NCBI RefSeq assembly: GCF_031998825.1
Contig: NZ_DAMACX010000016.1
Span: 17,329 to 81,328, forward strand
DNA from: Pseudescherichia sp031998825
GTDB lineage: Bacteria > Pseudomonadota > Gammaproteobacteria > Enterobacterales > Enterobacteriaceae
Length of the DNA: 64,000 bases
Direction: 5' to 3'
The position numbers were made by a program, and so were the translations under genes. How positions within the stretch are numbered: position 1 is the stretch's first letter; each line of letters opens with the position of its first letter. A model generated the notes under the pieces. That model was not told where the DNA came from and made no database searches. It saw nothing but the letters and a program-made list of their open reading frames with translations. Below, one piece after another: positions 1 to 7,658 of the stretch.

Positions 1-1
1 A

Positions 2-241
2 GCGCGTATTGCCGCCGGTGGTGAGCTGACCGCCCAGGAAGTGGCGAACATGAACCACATCGTCGTCAACAACTATACCAACGCCGGGCTGAGCATCCTC
101 TTCCTGGTGGTGGTTTACAGCATCATCTTCTACGGCTTTAAAACCTGGATGAAGACCCGCAGCAGCACGGTGCGCACGGATAAAGAGACCCCGTACGTAC
201 CGGTGCCGGAGGGCGGCGTGAAGACCTCTTCACACCACTAG
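2..241 (+). CDS. btsT: BtsT/YjiY pyruvate transporter, C-terminal end (partial)
   Basis: The window opens inside this gene, and only the last 79 codons are present. The frame is open from base 2 and ends in a His-rich tail at 241. One hydrophobic segment (about 20 residues, near LSILFLVVVYSIIFYGF) is the last membrane helix, followed by a short charged cytoplasmic tail. The identification rests on this C-terminal shape plus yjiX and yjiA immediately downstream, which is the order of the btsT (yjiY) locus in enterics. BtsT belongs to the CstA family of inner-membrane peptide/pyruvate transporters. The paralogue cstA is also followed by a YjiX-like gene (ybdD), but yjiA downstream favours btsT. 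Confidence 0.85.
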   Translation, partial: ARIAAGGELTAQEVANMNHIVVNNYTNAGLSILFLVVVYSIIFYGFKTWMKTRSSTVRTDKETPYVPVPEGGVKTSSHH

Positions 242-254
242 TCGTTAACGGAAC

Positions 255-284
255 GCCGGATGGCGCTGCGCTTATCCGGCCTAC
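255..284. repeat. REP-type palindrome
   Basis: An imperfect palindrome (GCCGGAT...ATCCGGC core) in the 94-bp gap between btsT and yjiX. It has the usual form of enterobacterial REP/PU elements, which are transcribed but untranslated and often sit at 3' ends of genes. Confidence 0.75.
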
Positions 285-292
285 GTTTCTCG

Positions 293-317
293 GCCCGGCA
301 ATGCTGCCGGGCTTTTT
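293..317 (+). terminator. Rho-independent terminator between btsT and yjiX
   Basis: An 8-bp perfect stem, GCCCGGCA (293-300) with TGCCGGGC (305-312), a 4-base loop and five T. It is a strong intrinsic terminator on the plus strand, so yjiX-yjiA may be partly uncoupled from btsT. Confidence 0.75.
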
Positions 318-335
318 CAATTTCTGGATGGCATT

Positions 336-530
336 ATGTTTGGTAACTTAGGCGAAGCAAAAAAGTATCTCGGCCAGGCCGCGAAAATGCTGATTGGTAT
401 TCCTGACTATGATAACTACGTCGAGCATATGAAGACCAATCATCCGGACAAGCCTTACATGACCTATAACGAGTTCTTCCGCGAGCGACAGGAAGCACGC
501 TATGGCAGCGGCGGAAGCAGCTGCTGTTAG
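336..530 (+). CDS. yjiX: YjiX, small YbdD/YjiX-family protein
   Basis: A 64-residue soluble protein with the family features: an N-terminal helix, the central motif PDYDNYVEHMKTNHPD, then MTYNEFFRERQEARYG, and a C-terminal Ser/Cys tail (GGSSCC). The length matches the family. YjiX/YbdD proteins accompany CstA-type transporters and their role is not well defined. yjiA begins 8 bp after the stop, so the two are probably one transcript. A promoter could lie between the upstream terminator and this gene. Confidence 0.92.
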   Translation: MFGNLGEAKKYLGQAAKMLIGIPDYDNYVEHMKTNHPDKPYMTYNEFFRERQEARYGSGGSSCC

Positions 531-538
531 GAGACACT

Positions 539-1495
539 ATGACACCCATTGCAGTAACGCTTCTTACCGGTTTTCTTGGCGCGGGCAAAACCACCCTGCT
601 GCGCCACATCCTCAACGAGCAGCACGGCTACAAGATTGCGGTCATTGAGAACGAGTTTGGCGAAGTCTCCGTTGATGACCAGCTGATTGGCGATCGCGCT
701 ACGCAGATCAAAACCCTGACCAACGGCTGCATCTGCTGCTCTCGCTCTAACGAGCTGGAGAGCGCCCTGCTGGATCTGCTCGACGGCCTCGACCGGGGCG
801 ATATCGCTTTTGACCGGCTGGTGATCGAGTGCACCGGCATGGCCGATCCCGGCCCGATTATTCAGACCTTCTTCTCCCACGAGATCCTTTGCCAGCGTTA
901 CCTGCTGGACGGCGTTATTGCCCTGGTGGATGCGGTGCACGCCGACGGGCAGATGAATCAATTCACCCTTGCCCAGTCGCAGGTAGGCTACGCCGACCGT
1001 ATTCTGCTGACCAAAACCGACGTGGCGGACAGCGCCGAGGCCCTACGCGAACGGCTACAGCGCATCAACGCCCGCGCGCCGATCTACACCGTGACCCACG
1101 GTGACATCGATCTGGCGCTGCTGTTTGACACTAACGGTTTTATGCTGGAGGAGAACGTGGTGCCCGCGAAACCGCGCTTCCACTTTATGGCGGACAAGCA
1201 GAACGCTATCTCGTCGATTGTGGTGGAGCTGGACTACCCGGTAGAGATTGGCGCGGTCTCCCGGGTGATGGAGAACCTGCTGCTCAGCTTTGCCGAGAGG
1301 CTGCTGCGCTACAAGGGAATGCTGTGGATCGACGGCGAACCCAACCGCCTGCTGTTTCAGGGCGTGCAGCGTCTCTACAGCGCCGACTGGGATCGTCCCT
1401 GGGACGACGAGCAGCCGCACAGCACGCTGGTGTTTATCGGCGTTCAGCTGCCAGAGGATGAGATCCGGGCGGCGTTTGCGGAACTGAAAAAATAA
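539..1495 (+). CDS. yjiA: YjiA, COG0523-family P-loop GTPase
   Basis: A 318-residue G3E-family GTPase. The Walker A motif GFLGAGKTTLL lies near residues 10-20. The metal-binding CxCC motif of the COG0523 family is present as NGCICCS (about residues 63-69), followed by VIECTGMADP. The base-specificity motif is LLTKTDV. The C-terminal CobW_C domain includes RYKGMLWIDG and LVFIG. Relatives act as metallochaperone-type GTPases; YjiA binds transition metals and its physiological client is unsettled. The start is the ATG 8 bp after yjiX, preceded by GGAGAC. The length equals that of the E. coli protein. Confidence 0.95.
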   Translation: MTPIAVTLLTGFLGAGKTTLLRHILNEQHGYKIAVIENEFGEVSVDDQLIGDRATQIKTLTNGCICCSRSNELESALLDLLDGLDRGDIAFDRLVIECTGMADPGPIIQTFFSHEILCQRYLLDGVIALVDAVHADGQMNQFTLAQSQVGYADRILLTKTDVADSAEALRERLQRINARAPIYTVTHGDIDLALLFDTNGFMLEENVVPAKPRFHFMADKQNAISSIVVELDYPVEIGAVSRVMENLLLSFAERLLRYKGMLWIDGEPNRLLFQGVQRLYSADWDRPWDDEQPHSTLVFIGVQLPEDEIRAAFAELKK

Positions 1496-1505
1496 TAATC
1501 ATTAG

Positions 1506-1552
1506 AGGCCCGATGGCTTAACGCCTGTCGGGTCTCGGCTATTTTTTATTTT
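1506..1552 (+). terminator. Terminator after yjiA
   Basis: A stem AGGCCCGA (1506-1513) with TCGGGTCT (1528-1535, one G-U pair), followed by a T-rich stretch. It overlaps the end of convergent brnA and may serve both strands. Confidence 0.5.
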
Positions 1553-1841
1553 GATCGCGCAGCATGGCTTCACGCAAAATCGCGTTCAGGCGCGTCTGGT
1601 AACCTTTCCCAGGCCGTTTCAGCCACTCCATGACATCTGCGTCGATACGCACAGATGCTTGCGTCTTTAGCGGCCGATAAAATTTACCCCTCGCCGCATC
1701 GGACCACTGCGTGTCATCCGTTGCGGGAATATCACTGTAGTCGATATCCGCATCGGGTTTGGCTGCCAGAGCGTTAAGCTCCGTTTCTCGCTGAGTACTC
1801 AGCATGGATGCGCTACCGCGTTTATGCTTAACAATACTCAT
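1539..1841 (-). CDS. brnA: BrnA antitoxin of a BrnT/BrnA pair
   Basis: A 100-residue protein. The N-terminal half is polar and probably flexible, which would be the BrnT-contacting part. The C-terminal half (RIDADVMEWLKRPGKGYQTRLNAILREAML) is the ribbon-helix-helix-like DNA-binding domain typical of BrnA. The ATG at 1841 is chosen over the longer open frame because AGAGAGG precedes it and it overlaps brnT by 14 bp, as expected for translational coupling. BrnA neutralises the BrnT RNase and represses the operon through DNA binding. Type II toxin-antitoxin system. Confidence 0.9.
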   Translation of the reverse strand: MSIVKHKRGSASMLSTQRETELNALAAKPDADIDYSDIPATDDTQWSDAARGKFYRPLKTQASVRIDADVMEWLKRPGKGYQTRLNAILREAMLRDQNKK

Positions 1842-2115
1842 AACGGTTCCTCTCTTTGCGATCTGCTTTTCGCGCGCTGATGATCCGGATAACCTCTTCC
1901 CCGCTCTCAAAGCGAATCGTGTGTGCAACCAGAATAACAACAATGCCATGCACTAATCCGATCGTCTGCCAGCGATGTTCACCATTTTCATATCGATCCT
2001 GCATTGATAAATGTCGCGGATCGTCGAATACAAGAACAGCATCCTCAAACCTGATTCCATGCTTACGCAGGTTACTTTTAGCCTTGTTGACATCCCACTC
2101 AAACTCCGTTGGCAT
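1828..2115 (-). CDS. brnT: BrnT toxin, RelE-like ribonuclease
   Basis: A 95-residue protein with the family landmarks: FEWDVNKAKSNLRKHGI at the N-terminus, the D-x-R region (VFDDPRHLSMQDR), and the C-terminal VIRIISARKADRKERNRYE, which holds the catalytic Arg/Tyr-type residues. BrnT is an endoribonuclease that halts translation when free. The start is an ATG with GGAAGAG upstream. Toxin-first order is normal for brnTA. The pair sits between yjiA and an AraC gene, a common place for small cargo insertions. Confidence 0.92.
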   Translation of the reverse strand: MPTEFEWDVNKAKSNLRKHGIRFEDAVLVFDDPRHLSMQDRYENGEHRWQTIGLVHGIVVILVAHTIRFESGEEVIRIISARKADRKERNRYEYC

Positions 2116-2132
2116 AGTCTACTCTTCCTTGA

Positions 2133-2160
2133 TTGTATATACAAAAAAGCATATACAAAA
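2133..2160 (-). promoter_or_regulatory. Probable BrnA autoregulatory operator
   Basis: Eighteen bases upstream of brnT is a perfect 12-bp palindrome, TTGTATATACAA (2133-2144). On the minus strand a second TTTTGTATATGC copy lies next to it (to 2160), giving two directly repeated TTTTGTATAT units. The position matches promoter overlap and autorepression by the antitoxin-toxin complex. Binding is inferred, not shown. Confidence 0.55.
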
Positions 2161-2308
2161 AGAGTGCTACTCACACTATCTTTGTGGGTTAACTATTCAG
2201 ATCTGGAAGCTAGCTTCAGCAAATTACAAGGCTATATTGATCTTACTGGAAGAGGTACTCTGCACTGGCCTGTGATATAACAGTTAAAACCCCGTTGCGG
2301 TCACGCTC
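2161..2308. other. Intergenic gap between brnT and the araC-type gene
   Basis: About 150 bp, AT-rich on the left. It must hold the promoter of the AraC-type gene. No convincing ORF or hairpin was seen. Confidence 0.4.
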
Positions 2309-3052
2309 ATGATGCATCCTCGCCACATCAATCAGAGCTTTATCTACAAGCCCGGCATAGAGCTACGCTCCACCTGGCAGAGCCGCCAGGCGTATAAAAC
2401 GCACAGCCACGCCCAGCTGTCGGTCGGTGCCATTGTTGAGGGGCAAACCTGCTGCGTCTGCAACGGTGAAACCTGGCTCCTTTCGCCTGGGGATCTGATC
2501 GTTATCCCCGCGCATGCCCCGCACAGCTGCAATCCGGTGGATGGGCAGCCTCGCAGTTACCATATGCTCTACATCGAAACCGATTTTCAGCCTGCGCCGC
2601 AGATCGTGCGGAGTGAATCGCTGTTTCATCACTATCTGCAAACCATTGAGGATCTCTCTGCTCACGCCGTCGAGACGCTGCTAGCCGCGCTTCCCGCTGG
2701 GCCAGTGCAGCCTGTTACGCTGCGCCCTACCAGCCAGCAGCTCAGGGAAACGTTTCTTGAAAACCTGGTGGCCCCACCTTCGCTGGATGTGCTGGCCCAC
2801 CGGTTTTCGCTACGCAAGGAGACGCTGATCCGCACCTTTAAGCAGGATACCGGCCTGACGCCCGTTACCTTTCTGAATAGCGCCCGCATTGAGTTTGCCA
2901 AAACGCGCCTGCGCGCCGGGGCGGATATCGCCGATGTCGGCTACCAGAGCGGCTTTGCCGATCAGAGCCACTTCCATAAAACCTTTGTCAGCTACACCGC
3001 CGCCACGCCGCGCCAGTACGCCACGGGCCGATCAATATCTGACAATAATTAA
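2309..3052 (+). CDS. AraC-family transcriptional regulator
   Basis: A 247-residue protein. The N-terminal cupin (AraC_binding-type) domain spans about residues 10-110 and includes HSHAQLSVGAIVEGQ and LSPGDLIVIPAHAPHSC. The C-terminal pair of helix-turn-helix motifs spans about residues 150-240 and ends in the signature IADVGYQSGFADQSHFHKTFVSYTAATPRQY. Two ATG codons in tandem (2309, 2312) can start it. The exporter gene downstream is in the same direction, so the regulator probably controls that LysE-type exporter. This pairing is common in enterics. The effector is unknown. Confidence 0.88.
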   Translation: MMHPRHINQSFIYKPGIELRSTWQSRQAYKTHSHAQLSVGAIVEGQTCCVCNGETWLLSPGDLIVIPAHAPHSCNPVDGQPRSYHMLYIETDFQPAPQIVRSESLFHHYLQTIEDLSAHAVETLLAALPAGPVQPVTLRPTSQQLRETFLENLVAPPSLDVLAHRFSLRKETLIRTFKQDTGLTPVTFLNSARIEFAKTRLRAGADIADVGYQSGFADQSHFHKTFVSYTAATPRQYATGRSISDNN

Positions 3053-3100
3053 CGCCTTCTGCACCGTAGGATGGTCTCAGTTTTCTTTTCTGAGGCCGCT

Positions 3101-3748
3101 ATGGATCTGTTACACACCCTGTTTCCCGCCGCGTTTGCCATGCTGGCACTATCGCACTTTGTCGCTCTGCTCAGCCCCGGTCCCGACTTTTTTCTGCTGA
3201 CGGGCTATGCCATCCGCTACCGCCTGCGCGGCAGCATGGGCCTCTGCATCGGGATCGCCGCAGGCAACGCCGTCTACATTGCGCTGGCGATTATTGGCTG
3301 GAGCGAGCTGCGGCGCTCGCCGGTGCTGTTTTCAATTATCGAACTGGCGGGCGCGGCGTACCTGCTGTGGATCGGCAGCCATCTTATTCGCAGCAGGCCG
3401 GGCAACCTGGCGCTGCGGGGCGTCGATGCGGGCTGCCCGTCATTGGCAAAGCAATTGCTGATGGGCCTGGCTTCGGCGTTGCTCAACCCAAAAAATGCCC
3501 TGTTCTACCTGGCGCTAATGACCTCGCTGCTGGGGGCTAACGTCACCCTGCTTCAGCAGTCGGTAAGCGGCATCTGGATGGTGAGCGTGGTGCTGGTGTG
3601 GGATCTGCTGGTGGTGATGCTAATCGGTTTGCCGCCGGTGCAAAAACGCCTCTCGGCGGCGGTAGTGATTATCGAGCGGATCGCCGGTGCGGTGCTGATG
3701 GGATTTGGATTATGGATTTTGGCAGCAGGGTTTTTTGCCCTGACGTAA
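3101..3748 (+). CDS. LysE/RhtB-family amino-acid exporter
   Basis: A 215-residue inner-membrane protein with about six hydrophobic segments. The signature is near the N-terminus: ALSHFVALLSPGPDFFLLTGYAIRY. A second landmark, ALLNPKNALFYLALM, lies near the middle. The start is the ATG at 3101 preceded by TGAGG, not the in-frame ATG at 3071, which would add ten residues without a better site. RhtB-family proteins export amino acids or derivatives using the proton gradient. The specific substrate cannot be read from the sequence. Confidence 0.9.
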   Translation: MDLLHTLFPAAFAMLALSHFVALLSPGPDFFLLTGYAIRYRLRGSMGLCIGIAAGNAVYIALAIIGWSELRRSPVLFSIIELAGAAYLLWIGSHLIRSRPGNLALRGVDAGCPSLAKQLLMGLASALLNPKNALFYLALMTSLLGANVTLLQQSVSGIWMVSVVLVWDLLVVMLIGLPPVQKRLSAAVVIIERIAGAVLMGFGLWILAAGFFALT

Positions 3749-3774
3749 GCCCGGCAAGCATCGTGCCGCCGGGC
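3749..3774. terminator. Palindrome between convergent genes
   Basis: GCCCGGC (3749-3755) pairs with GCCGGGC (3768-3774). It is REP-like and has no T-run. It sits between the convergent exporter and M20 hydrolase genes and could limit read-through. Confidence 0.45.
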
Positions 3775-3787
3775 AAACAGGTGCATG

Positions 3788-4891
3788 TTACCCCAGCACC
3801 CGCCGTACGCAGGACTTAAATACCTTCACGCCGAGGGCCAGCGCGTCGCGGTCAAAGTGCATCTCCGGGTGGTGCAGGCCCGGCGTCAGGTTGGCCCCCA
3901 GCCCCCAGAAGCCGCCTTTGATCTGCGGACGCAGGCGCAGGTAGTGGAAGAAATCTTCGCTGCCCGGCGTACTTTTCGGCTCGGTTAACCCGGCGTCGCC
4001 AAGCACCTCGCGAATAGCGCTGGCGATCACGCCGGTGGCGTCCTCGTCGATAATCGCCGCTGGCATCTCTTTCAGAATGCGGATATCAACGCTCGCGCCG
4101 TAGGCCTGAGCGCTGCTTTCAATTGCCCTCAGCACGCGTGCTTTCAGCTCCGTCATGCCTTCGTTCTCTGCCGAGCGCAGATCCCAAACCACCGTCGCCT
4201 CGGAAGGGATCGAGTTGGTTACCCCCGCGTCGCAGAGGAAGCGGGTCGCTTTGGCGCTCCAGGTCAGGGACGGCGACAGGTGAATACCGTTGACCGCCTG
4301 CACCGCATGCGCCCCGGCGTCAAGAGCGTTAACCCCCAGATGCGGACGCGCGCCGTGGGCCGCCTTGCCGTGAAAAATTGCTTCCACCGTGGCGGATGCA
4401 GAGTAGTACATGGCCGGAACCGCCTGCCCCATCGGGCACTCCTCCAGCGGGCGCAGGTGAAAGCCGAGCAGCATATCCACATCGTCGATCGCGCCGCCTT
4501 CGGTCATGGCAATCGCGCCGGTGCCCAGCTCTTCCGCAGGCTGGAAGAGGATCTTCAGCCGTCCCTGCTTAATGCCGCCTTCGGCAAGGATCTCCTGGGC
4601 GGTGGTCAGCACCACCGAGGAGTGGCCATCGTGGCCGCAGGTATGGCGTGCTACGTGCTGGCCGTCGATAATATGTCCGAGGGCATCCATATCGGCGCGC
4701 AGGGCCAGCACCGGCCCTGGACGTCCGCTCTCCAGCACGGCAACGATGCCGGTCGTGCCGTTGATGTTGCGGGTGACCTGGAACCCAGCGGCCTCCAGCT
4801 TATCAGCGATATAGGCTGAGGTTTTGAACTCCTCAAAGCCCAGCTCGGGGATGTGATGCAGATAGTTAAAGTGCTCTACGGTTTGCGACAC
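3788..4891 (-). CDS. M20-family amidohydrolase/peptidase (HipO/AbgB-like)
   Basis: A 367-residue zinc-dependent amidohydrolase. Metal-ligand motifs: LRADMDAL, TCGHDGHSS, FQPAEELGTGA (catalytic Glu-Glu), LGFHLRP and, near the end, GLHHPEMHFD. The dimerisation insert lies about residues 170-280. The start is a GTG at 4891 with AAGGAG six bases upstream; a longer TTG-initiated frame from 4939 would overlap yjiG. It is downstream of yjiG/yjiH in the position iadA holds in E. coli, so the operon likely couples uptake of an N-acylated compound or dipeptide with its hydrolysis. The substrate is unknown. Confidence 0.88.
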   Translation of the reverse strand: MSQTVEHFNYLHHIPELGFEEFKTSAYIADKLEAAGFQVTRNINGTTGIVAVLESGRPGPVLALRADMDALGHIIDGQHVARHTCGHDGHSSVVLTTAQEILAEGGIKQGRLKILFQPAEELGTGAIAMTEGGAIDDVDMLLGFHLRPLEECPMGQAVPAMYYSASATVEAIFHGKAAHGARPHLGVNALDAGAHAVQAVNGIHLSPSLTWSAKATRFLCDAGVTNSIPSEATVVWDLRSAENEGMTELKARVLRAIESSAQAYGASVDIRILKEMPAAIIDEDATGVIASAIREVLGDAGLTEPKSTPGSEDFFHYLRLRPQIKGGFWGLGANLTPGLHHPEMHFDRDALALGVKVFKSCVRRVLG

Positions 4892-4931
4892 GGCTGACTC
4901 CTTGACTGCCAGGCAGGTGAATTTATAGTTT

Positions 4932-5399
4932 TCAGGCAATAACGCTCATCACCAGCATGGCGATAACGGCGTTGAGAATGCTGACGCCCATCAGCAGCGG
5001 CCAGTATTTTTTCGGCACGTCAGCGACGCCGAGCAGGCGTCCCATGTACTGTAGCTGAGAGCCCATTAAAAAGATGGCCGGAGCCAGAATGGTGATCGCC
5101 GTGATATCCAGCGTGCCTTTGGTCAGCAGGCTCACCGCCACGCCGGTTCCCGCCGAGGAGGAGAGCCAGGCCGTCAGCAGCACGGTGATCGCCTCCCCCG
5201 GCAGGCCAAAAAGTCCCATCAGCGGCGCACAGATCTTACCGATAATCTGCATCACCCCCAGCAGGTTGAGCATCTCGGCAATGACGTAGGCCATCAGCAC
5301 GTTCGGCATCAGGTTATTGATGGCGATATTAAACCCTTTGCGGGCGCCAACCACGAATATATCAAACGGGTTGCCGGAGACTTTGGCTTGATTACTCAT
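4932..5399 (-). CDS. yjiG: YjiG, nucleoside-recognition/SpmB-like membrane protein
   Basis: A 155-residue integral membrane protein with about four hydrophobic segments and the gate-domain motif LTAWLSSSAGTGVAV. The length is nearly that of E. coli YjiG. It overlaps yjiH by 8 bp, so the two are translationally coupled and probably act together. SpmA/SpmB-like pairs are thought to be transport or gate proteins, but the function is unproven. Its partner downstream, the M20 hydrolase, suggests uptake of a hydrolysable amide or peptide. Confidence 0.9.
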   Translation of the reverse strand: MSNQAKVSGNPFDIFVVGARKGFNIAINNLMPNVLMAYVIAEMLNLLGVMQIIGKICAPLMGLFGLPGEAITVLLTAWLSSSAGTGVAVSLLTKGTLDITAITILAPAIFLMGSQLQYMGRLLGVADVPKKYWPLLMGVSILNAVIAMLVMSVIA

Positions 5400-6075
5400 G
5401 GGTGAAATCCTTCTTGTAAACAGTATTTAACGCCAGACGCACTATGGCGGCACCAACAAATTTCAGGACAAACATTAATATCAGAGGGATAATAATAGGG
5501 ATGGTGAGCGAGGCGAACATCGCCGAACCAATAGAGAAGTAGTTATTAATCAGGCCGGCACCGGAATATTGCCATGCCCCCATAATCACCACGTCCTTCT
5601 GGCTAATTTTATTGCTGTCGTACAGCTCTTTGGTGAGTGCTGCCCCCGCATCGGTGCTCTGAAGATCGGTAATCAGCGCCAGGCCGGTATAGCCAGGAAT
5701 ACCGAGCAACGGACGCAGCAGCGGCGTCAGCAGCTTATGGGCCGCGCGGATCGCGCCGTAGTGGGTGAAGATTTCCAGCAGCCCGAGTGCCAGCATTACC
5801 GTCGGCACCAGCGACAGAGCGAAGAGGAAGCCCGCTTTGGCGCTGATGCCGCCGCTGCCGATGAAGGTGTTAGTCTCCGGCGACTTCATGGTGCCGAATG
5901 CCCCGCCGAGTGTAGTGAAGTCAAACGCCCCCAGCCACGCCATCCCCTCGACTTTAAAAAAGAAGCCGGAAAAGACCAGCAGAACAATAATCAGGGCAAT
6001 CCAGGCTCCCGGCCCGACATGCCACTCATTTGCTTCTTCCTCTGCTGGACGCTCCAGCGTTTTTGATTCGCTCAT
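5392..6075 (-). CDS. yjiH: YjiH, nucleoside-recognition (gate) family membrane protein
   Basis: A 227-residue polytopic membrane protein, exactly the usual YjiH length when started at the ATG at 6075. That ATG is preceded by GGAGGGGGAG; a longer frame from 6126 has no such site. Features seen include the hydrophobic segment AWIALIIVLLVFSGFFF, then GISAKAGFLFALSLVPTVMLALG, and the conserved LITDLQSTDAGAALTKELYD. It is first in the operon yjiH-yjiG-M20 hydrolase and divergent from the LysR gene. Confidence 0.9.
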   Translation of the reverse strand: MSESKTLERPAEEEANEWHVGPGAWIALIIVLLVFSGFFFKVEGMAWLGAFDFTTLGGAFGTMKSPETNTFIGSGGISAKAGFLFALSLVPTVMLALGLLEIFTHYGAIRAAHKLLTPLLRPLLGIPGYTGLALITDLQSTDAGAALTKELYDSNKISQKDVVIMGAWQYSGAGLINNYFSIGSAMFASLTIPIIIPLILMFVLKFVGAAIVRLALNTVYKKDFTHE

Positions 6076-6394
6076 CACTCCCCCTCCCATAACAAAAAAC
6101 AGGTTTAATTTTCTGTGCGTTTTCAATTAAGCAGAAACCATGCCTCAATAATCGGCAGCGAAAAAATAATTTATTTTAATGGTGACGATTAAGAGATAAG
6201 TAAATTAACTTCTCTCACCTATGCAGGGCACCAGCCTGGTGCATCTGTCTTTTTATGGTGCGTATATTTTCTTAATTTTTTCGCGGCTACAAAAAATAAC
6301 CGGAAATTCGATTATCTATAAACATTGGGGATTATAAATGCCTGGCGATGAATGTTATTGTTGCTTTCAGGTCAACAGACAGGAGCCAGGCGCG
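6076..6394. promoter_or_regulatory. Divergent promoter region, yjiH operon / lysR-type gene
   Basis: About 320 bp, clearly AT-rich in the middle (6130-6340), between two divergent genes. This is the usual site for LysR-type control of the neighbouring operon. I did not find a clean T-N11-A palindrome I would defend. Confidence 0.5.
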
Positions 6395-7291
6395 ATGTTT
6401 CATGAACGACAGGTAGGCTATCTCTACGAAGTCAGTATTCAGGGCGGCATCCGCCGGGCTGCGGATATGCTGGGCATCAACCCCTCCGTCGTCAGCCGCC
6501 AGATAGCCCAGCTGGAACGTGCGCTCCAGCTCCCCCTGCTGGAGCGGCGCGGGCGTTCGGTGGTGCTGACCGAAGCGGGACGCCTGCTGGCGGCAGACTA
6601 CTTCGAGGGCCGCCAGCGACGGGAGAAGCTGGAGAGCCACCTGAAGGATCTGCGCCATATGCGCGGCGGCAGCGTCTCGGTAAAGATTGGCGGCGGGTTG
6701 ATTACGACCTTTATTGACGAGGTGATGTGCAGCTTTGCGCGCTCTTATCCGCACGTGTTTGTGGATATCACCGTCGGCAGCATGCAGGAGATGCTCAACG
6801 AGATTGCCAGCGGCGACGCCGACATGGCGCTGGCGTTCGGCCCTATCGGCACGCCGGAGCTGAAACGGCACAGCTTTCAGTGGGGGCCGATCTGTGCGGT
6901 GGTCTCCCCCGATCACCCTATCGCCACCCGTCCCTCTATAACCATTCAGGCGCTGATCGAACACCGGCTGATCGCCCTGACGGAGAACTTTGGCCTCCAG
7001 CGCCATATGAACGCGATGTTTAAAAGCGAGGGGTTGCAGTTCCACCCGGCCTACCGCTGCAACCTCTTCTCCACCGCCATGAGCCTAAGCCAGGCGGGGC
7101 TGGGAATCTCATTTATGACCGAATACGCTGCCGCGGGGCCGATAAGCCAGGGTTGGCTGAAGGCGGTGCCGCTCGATCACCCCATCGCCAGCAGCGCTCA
7201 GTGTCACCTGCTGCGTAATTCGGATCGTCGATTTACCCCGGCGGCGCACCATATGTGGCGACTGCTGCGGGATGCTTTTAGCGACAAGTGA
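6395..7291 (+). CDS. LysR-family transcriptional regulator
   Basis: A 298-residue LTTR. The N-terminal winged helix includes GGIRRAADMLGINPSVVSRQIAQLERAL, followed by the linker helix. The substrate-binding domain starts near residue 90 (SVKIGGGLITTFID). The ATG at 6395 fits the family and has GGAG upstream; an ATG at 6338 would add 19 residues and also has a possible site. It is divergent from yjiH-yjiG-M20 hydrolase and likely regulates it. It does not resemble E. coli HypT (YjiE), the LysR protein near the same locus there, so I leave it unnamed. Confidence 0.88.
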   Translation: MFHERQVGYLYEVSIQGGIRRAADMLGINPSVVSRQIAQLERALQLPLLERRGRSVVLTEAGRLLAADYFEGRQRREKLESHLKDLRHMRGGSVSVKIGGGLITTFIDEVMCSFARSYPHVFVDITVGSMQEMLNEIASGDADMALAFGPIGTPELKRHSFQWGPICAVVSPDHPIATRPSITIQALIEHRLIALTENFGLQRHMNAMFKSEGLQFHPAYRCNLFSTAMSLSQAGLGISFMTEYAAAGPISQGWLKAVPLDHPIASSAQCHLLRNSDRRFTPAAHHMWRLLRDAFSDK

Positions 7292-7316
7292 AGCCGATGC
7301 GCAGAGTCAATTTTAC

Positions 7317-7481
7317 CTACTCCACTTCTCCCCGCCGCAGCCCGATATCTCTTAGCTGCTCGTTACTCATTTTTTGCAGGATACGCTGCGCTTGCCTACG
7401 AAGATGCCACTTTTTGACTGCTCGCCAGAGCAGCACAAAGCCGATAAAGGGCCTTTTTGCCCTATTTTCATAAAATTCCAT
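7317..7481 (-). CDS. yjiS: YjiS, DUF1127 small protein
   Basis: A 54-residue ORF found by reading the minus strand. It starts MEFYENRAKRPFIG and contains the DUF1127 core QKMSNEQLRDIGLRRGEVE at its end. GGAGG lies six bases before the ATG. The length equals E. coli YjiS. It is basic and Arg/Trp-rich. It is divergent from yjiR, as in E. coli. DUF1127 proteins in other bacteria affect RNA binding and phosphate or carbon metabolism, but the role of YjiS is not established. Confidence 0.88.
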   Translation of the reverse strand: MEFYENRAKRPFIGFVLLWRAVKKWHLRRQAQRILQKMSNEQLRDIGLRRGEVE

Positions 7482-7564
7482 TCTCTGCCTCCTCGCGTTG
7501 ACTGAAGCACTATTTTCAGCGAGAGCGGCATAAACAATACAGACTCACAAAACAGTTTTGTTTT

Positions 7565-7639
7565 CCATACAGATGCGCTAAAACGCTATCTGAATAGCGT
7601 CATCAGCACGGATCTGTACTGGTTTTTTTATCTGTATGG
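7565..7639. promoter_or_regulatory. Repeated motif in the yjiS-yjiR divergent promoter
   Basis: The sequence CCATACAGAT (7565-7574) is the reverse complement of ATCTGTATGG (7630-7639). A further ATCTGTA lies at 7612-7618, directly repeated 18 bp from the one at 7630. This arrangement of one inverted and two direct copies near the yjiR start is what is expected for a MocR-type self-regulator. Binding is inferred. Confidence 0.5.
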
Positions 7640-7658
7640 CAAGAGAGAGAGATACAGC

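Noticed and set aside
3788..4819. Long plus-strand open frames opposite the M20 hydrolase gene
   Set aside because: They are mirror frames of a GC-rich gene with intact catalytic motifs on the minus strand and have no ribosome sites.
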